Positions 41,653 through 44,253 of a stretch of 44,253 nucleotides of DNA are shown here, piece after piece. This DNA comes from Myxococcales bacterium (GTDB taxonomy: Bacteria > Myxococcota_A > UBA9160 > SMWR01): assembly GCA_022572485.1 (NCBI GenBank), contig JACZVU010000003.1, forward strand, positions 1-44,253, written 5' to 3'. The position numbers and the translations under genes are program-made. Positions within the stretch are counted from its first letter, which is position 1, and each line of letters opens with the position of its first letter. The notes below the pieces were generated by a model. That model saw only the letters and a list, made by a program, of their open reading frames with translations. It made no database searches and was not told where the DNA came from.

Positions 41653-42680
41653 TCTGGCTTCTCCTCTCCGCCGAGCAATCCACGACGGCTCAACGCATCG
41701 ATCATCAAGCCGTATTCGTGCGCCGCTTCATCAACGCGACCCTCCGACAAGAAAATCCGCCCCAGCGCGGCTCGCGTTTCGAGATCGTCGGAATCCACAC
41801 CGAGCAGGTGGTTCAGCTCCGAAATGCTGGCATCCATCTCGCCTCGTGCAGAAAGCAGAGCCGCCAGAGCACGTCGGGCGCTTGCATCCTCGGGTTGTTG
41901 CTCGAGAAGGCCCCTAACCAATTTTTCGAAATCGCGGATTCGCCCGAGTGCCGCATAGGTGGCCTCGAGCTTGGCGTAGACCCGCGGCCCACTTGCACGA
42001 TCCAGACGCGGTACTTCCGACCAGGCGGCCAGCGCCGCCTTCGCTCGACCCCGCTCCGCCTCCAAGTCTCCCAACAGCACCCACGCAGCCACGCAGCATT
42101 TGCTGCAACGCAACGCTTTCTTCGTCGATCGGCGGGCTTCGTCATGATGGCCGTCCGCGTATTGGGCTTTCGCCATCTCGACGTACAAGCGCGCCTCCTC
42201 GTTGCCTCGCCCACCTCCTTCGAGCCGTGACAGACGCCGTGAGTGCTCGATGGCCTGCGAATGCCGGCCCATCTGAGCGTACAACTGAACCAGCGCCCGA
42301 TGTGATTTCAGATCGTGCCTGTCATCGAGGATCACGTCTTCATAACAAGCGATTGCTCGTTCTTTGAATCCACCCTGGCGAAAGTCTGCACCCAAATCCA
42401 CGAGCGTCTTCAAGCGTTGCTCTTTGCGGAGATCTTCTCGAAGCAACAGATTCTGATGAACGCGAATTGCGCGACCGATCTCGCCTCGCATGCGATACAG
42501 ACGAGCCAGGGCCAGGTAGGATTCAATCCCATCCGTGTCGCTGCGTACCGCCCGGAGCAATGCTTCTTCAGCTCGATCCAGATCCTGATCGAGTACTGAA
42601 AGGAGTGCGGAACACACCTCGGAATCGAGACTCCGCGAATCGCGCGCGCCCCCCCCGAACGCTCGCGCAAGCCAGCCCAT
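41649..42680 (-). CDS. LapB-like TPR protein without the rubredoxin end
   Basis: 343 residues: a stretch of about nine tetratricopeptide repeats ('ESYLALARLYRMRGEIGRAI', 'ALVQLYAQMGRHSQAI' and similar) after a short N-terminus ('GWLARAFGGGARD'), with order and position next to lapA identical to the LapA-LapB pair that controls LpxC breakdown and lipopolysaccharide level. LapB of Escherichia coli (389 residues) has an N-terminal membrane anchor and a C-terminal rubredoxin-like CxxC domain needed for function; here neither is obvious. A CSKCC cluster lies in the middle of the TPR part, not at the end. Function as LapB is therefore uncertain. The stop overlaps mutS by 4 nt. Confidence 0.75.
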   Translation of the reverse strand: MGWLARAFGGGARDSRSLDSEVCSALLSVLDQDLDRAEEALLRAVRSDTDGIESYLALARLYRMRGEIGRAIRVHQNLLLREDLRKEQRLKTLVDLGADFRQGGFKERAIACYEDVILDDRHDLKSHRALVQLYAQMGRHSQAIEHSRRLSRLEGGGRGNEEARLYVEMAKAQYADGHHDEARRSTKKALRCSKCCVAAWVLLGDLEAERGRAKAALAAWSEVPRLDRASGPRVYAKLEATYAALGRIRDFEKLVRGLLEQQPEDASARRALAALLSARGEMDASISELNHLLGVDSDDLETRAALGRIFLSEGRVDEAAHEYGLMIDALSRRGLLGGEEKPE

Positions 42681-42685
42681 TCGAT

Positions 42686-43042
42686 CTACGACCCCCGCTC
42701 CAACCCGGCAGGCGGCACTGAATCCGAATCCGGTGTTTGTTGCTGTTCGGACAACGGCAGACTTCGGAGCTGATGAACTTCGGATTGCAGACTCTCGATG
42801 AGTTTCCGGTAGCGCCGGGAAACGAGCCGGATTCGAGCGCCGCGCAGGGCCGCAATGAGCGCCGCCAAGACAACACCCAAGCCGAACGCCACCAACAAGA
42901 CTGCCCAGAGAGCGCTCGGCGCGAACTCTCCGGCCGGATGATGCACCACGACGGGTTGAGAGTTGCGGGCAGCAAACTGCCAGCCTGCGATGAGCAAGCC
43001 CACGAAAACAACGATCGCGAGCAATCGACGCGCAAGCCTCAT
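42686..43042 (-). CDS. lapA: LapA-domain (DUF1049) inner-membrane protein
   Basis: 118 residues with two membrane helices (about 7-25 and 43-65), the LapA/DUF1049 'A.RNSQPVVVH' stretch between them, then a basic patch and a cytoplasmic coiled tail ('YRKLIESLQSEVHQLRSL'). It is the usual partner of LapB in lipopolysaccharide assembly control. It lies 5 nt before the TPR gene and 29 nt after ihfB, as in the rpsA-ihfB-lapA-lapB arrangement of proteobacteria. Confidence 0.85.
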   Translation of the reverse strand: MRLARRLLAIVVFVGLLIAGWQFAARNSQPVVVHHPAGEFAPSALWAVLLVAFGLGVVLAALIAALRGARIRLVSRRYRKLIESLQSEVHQLRSLPLSEQQQTPDSDSVPPAGLERGS

Positions 43043-43071
43043 CTAGCCCTCTCGCCGTTCAGGCTCGGCGC

Positions 43072-43410
43072 TCAGACTGAGCTGCCATCCGAGTTGAAGG
43101 CAGGTTTGGACGCACGGGCCTTGTCGGAAGCATGTCCGTCAACCATCTCCTTGAGCTCTTTTCCAACCTTGAAAAAAGGAGTTCGTTTGGCGGAAATGTG
43201 CACCGGAGCACCGGTCTTGGGATTCCGGCCTTCACGAGCCTCGCGAATCTTGACTTGAAAACTCCCAAAGCCGCGAATCTCGATGCGCTCGCCCATCTTC
43301 AGCGCCTGCGCCATCGATTCGAAGATCGTGTTAACAACAATCTCCGTATCTCGTTTGGAAATATGAGGCGTCGCCTCAGCAACCGTTTCAATCAGCCCGC
43401 TTTTTGTCAT
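43072..43410 (-). CDS. ihfB: Integration host factor beta-type HU/IHF protein
   Basis: 112 residues. 'MTKSGLIETVAEATPHISK' is the IHF-beta N-terminus, 'IRGFGSFQVKIREAREGRNP' and 'GAPVHISAKRTPFFKVGKEL' form the DNA-binding arms with the Pro that intercalates, and a polar tail of about 20 residues follows. It bends DNA, for example at sigma-54 promoters such as the one in this window. ATG at 43410 is chosen over a longer frame because GGGGA lies 6 nt upstream and MTKS is the family start. Confidence 0.92.
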   Translation of the reverse strand: MTKSGLIETVAEATPHISKRDTEIVVNTIFESMAQALKMGERIEIRGFGSFQVKIREAREGRNPKTGAPVHISAKRTPFFKVGKELKEMVDGHASDKARASKPAFNSDGSSV

Positions 43411-43499
43411 TCCCTTCCCCGACGGTTCGCCCAACACGGCGTCCGCTCCTGGTGCTGCGTGGGCCATCGCCTGGCCCGCACAGCGCTCGAATTTCGGGT

Positions 43500-43531
43500 T
43501 TCCGCGGGGACACCAATGTCCAATCGCGGAA
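43500..43531. other. Strong two-step hairpin between rpsA and ihfB
   Basis: TTCCGCG (43500-43506) pairs with CGCGGAA (43525-43531), and inside it GGACA (43508-43512) pairs with TGTCC (43517-43521) around a CCAA loop. It begins 10 nt after the rpsA stop and is not followed by a T-run on either strand, so it may be a processing site or partial terminator rather than a full stop. Confidence 0.45.
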
Positions 43532-43541
43532 GTCCATCAAC

Positions 43542-44253
43542 TTACTCCTCGTTCCCGTCGGCCTTCTCCGCGAGTTTTCCGGCCAGAAGGTCTCCCAGAG
43601 TCGTCGTTTGCTTCTGCGCCTGTTGAGTCGCCAACTTCTTCAAGGCATCGCGCTGCTCCCGGTCTGTAAGAGCCTTGATGGAGAGAGAGATCTTCTGCTC
43701 TACAGGATCCACCTTCGTGATGACGGCTGTGACGGTCTCACCCTTCTTCACCACATCAGCCGGACTTTCAACTCTTTCCGACGACAGCTCAGAGCTGTAG
43801 ATCAAACCCTCGATGCCCTCTTCGAGATGAACGAAGGCTCCAAAGTCGGCAACACTCGATATCTCTGCGGTGATCTCGCTACCAACCGGGTATTTATTGA
43901 TGATTTCATCCCAGGGGTTCTGCTCCAATTGCTTGATGCCTAGGGAAAACTTCTCATTCTCCTTGTCGATCTTGAGCACGAGCGCCTCGACAGTATCGCC
44001 TTTCTTGAACTTCTCTCCGGGGTGCTTGATCTGTTCCGTCCACGAAATGTCCGACACGTGTACGAGCCCATCGATCCCCTCCTCGAGGCCGACAAAGATG
44101 CCAAAGTTCGTGATGTTGCGAATCGTGCCACTCACCCGGGTCGAAATCGGATACTTCTCCTCGATCACGCTCCACGGGTTGGGTTCGATCTGCTTCATCC
44201 CAAGCGAGATTTTTCGATCCTTCTCGGATACGTCGAGCACGATGGATTCCACA
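43542..44253 (-). CDS. rpsA: 30S ribosomal protein S1, C-terminal part, cut by window edge
   Basis: The visible 236 residues contain the end of one S1 (OB-fold) domain and two complete repeats. Each has the pattern 'G.I.NITNFGIFVGLEEGIDGLVHVSD' or 'VADFGAFVHLEEGIEGLIYSSE', separated by 'KISLGMKQIEPNPW' and 'FSLGIKQLEQNPW' as in ribosomal S1. An acidic/polar tail closes it. S1 binds mRNA and helps start translation. The N-terminal domains lie outside the window. It is the first visible gene of the long minus-strand run and is followed by ihfB, its usual neighbour. Confidence 0.95.
   Translation of the reverse strand, partial: VESIVLDVSEKDRKISLGMKQIEPNPWSVIEEKYPISTRVSGTIRNITNFGIFVGLEEGIDGLVHVSDISWTEQIKHPGEKFKKGDTVEALVLKIDKENEKFSLGIKQLEQNPWDEIINKYPVGSEITAEISSVADFGAFVHLEEGIEGLIYSSELSSERVESPADVVKKGETVTAVITKVDPVEQKISLSIKALTDREQRDALKKLATQQAQKQTTTLGDLLAGKLAEKADGNEE

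Noticed and set aside
1..44253. CRISPR array, toxin-antitoxin pair, prophage or restriction genes
   Set aside because: No regularly spaced repeats, no recognisable phage, nuclease, methylase or toxin motifs were found on reading both strands.

Overview
The window looks like chromosomal DNA of a high-GC (about 60% by eye) Gram-negative bacterium of the deltaproteobacterial lineages (Desulfobacterota, Myxococcota or Binatota type). Reasons: outer-membrane proteins and many lipoproteins, a sigma-54 two-component pair, and a long housekeeping run on the minus strand, rpsA-ihfB-lapA-lapB-mutS-amidase-(glnD)-xerD-cca-scpA-scpB-rluB, that mixes the classical rpsA-ihfB-lapAB block with the scpA-scpB-rluB block. 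The lineage is an inference from gene content; no rRNA or tRNA gene was found.

Left part (1-9.5 kb, all minus strand). A histidine kinase with a periplasmic sensor and its NtrC-type regulator (overlapping by 4 nt) precede a porin, a di-haem cytochrome c and a sodium:solute symporter cut by the window edge. A near-consensus sigma-54 promoter (2598-2614) lies in the gap in front of the porin, so this reads as a self-contained signal-controlled uptake and electron-transfer locus. Further upstream are a TMTC-like membrane TPR protein and an ApbE flavin transferase.

Middle part (9.5-32.6 kb, mixed strands). This mosaic of small transcription units holds a decayed IS3-type orfA, a homocysteine S-methyltransferase-like enzyme lacking one expected zinc cysteine, an MFS transporter, a creatinase/ectoine-hydrolase-like M24 protein with altered metal ligands, a barrel protein, shikimate kinase, a CBS protein, a NahK-like sugar kinase, an F420/FMN-type oxidoreductase, a membrane-anchored MutS-like ATPase divergent from a HelD-type helicase, an FKBP isomerase, a lytic transglycosylase, an SPFH protein, a DUF3311-like/SSS symporter pair, a DUF368 polyprenyl-phosphate transporter, a lipoprotein with seven DxNxDG-type repeats plus a CAP protein, and an unrecognised exported protein with a clear sigma-70 promoter.

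Right part (32.6-44.25 kb, minus strand). The housekeeping run is tightly packed, often with 4-nt stop/start overlaps. Its striking defect is glnD: only about 98 N-terminal and about 60 C-terminal codons remain, in different frames, while both gene borders with the neighbours are intact.

No CRISPR array, complete transposon, phage or clear defence island is visible. The best candidates for new biology are the sigma-54 porin/cytochrome/symporter circuit, the glnD internal loss, the membrane MutS-like/HelD divergent pair, the repeat lipoprotein with a sigma-54-like promoter, and the uncharacterised exported protein with palindromes at its promoter.
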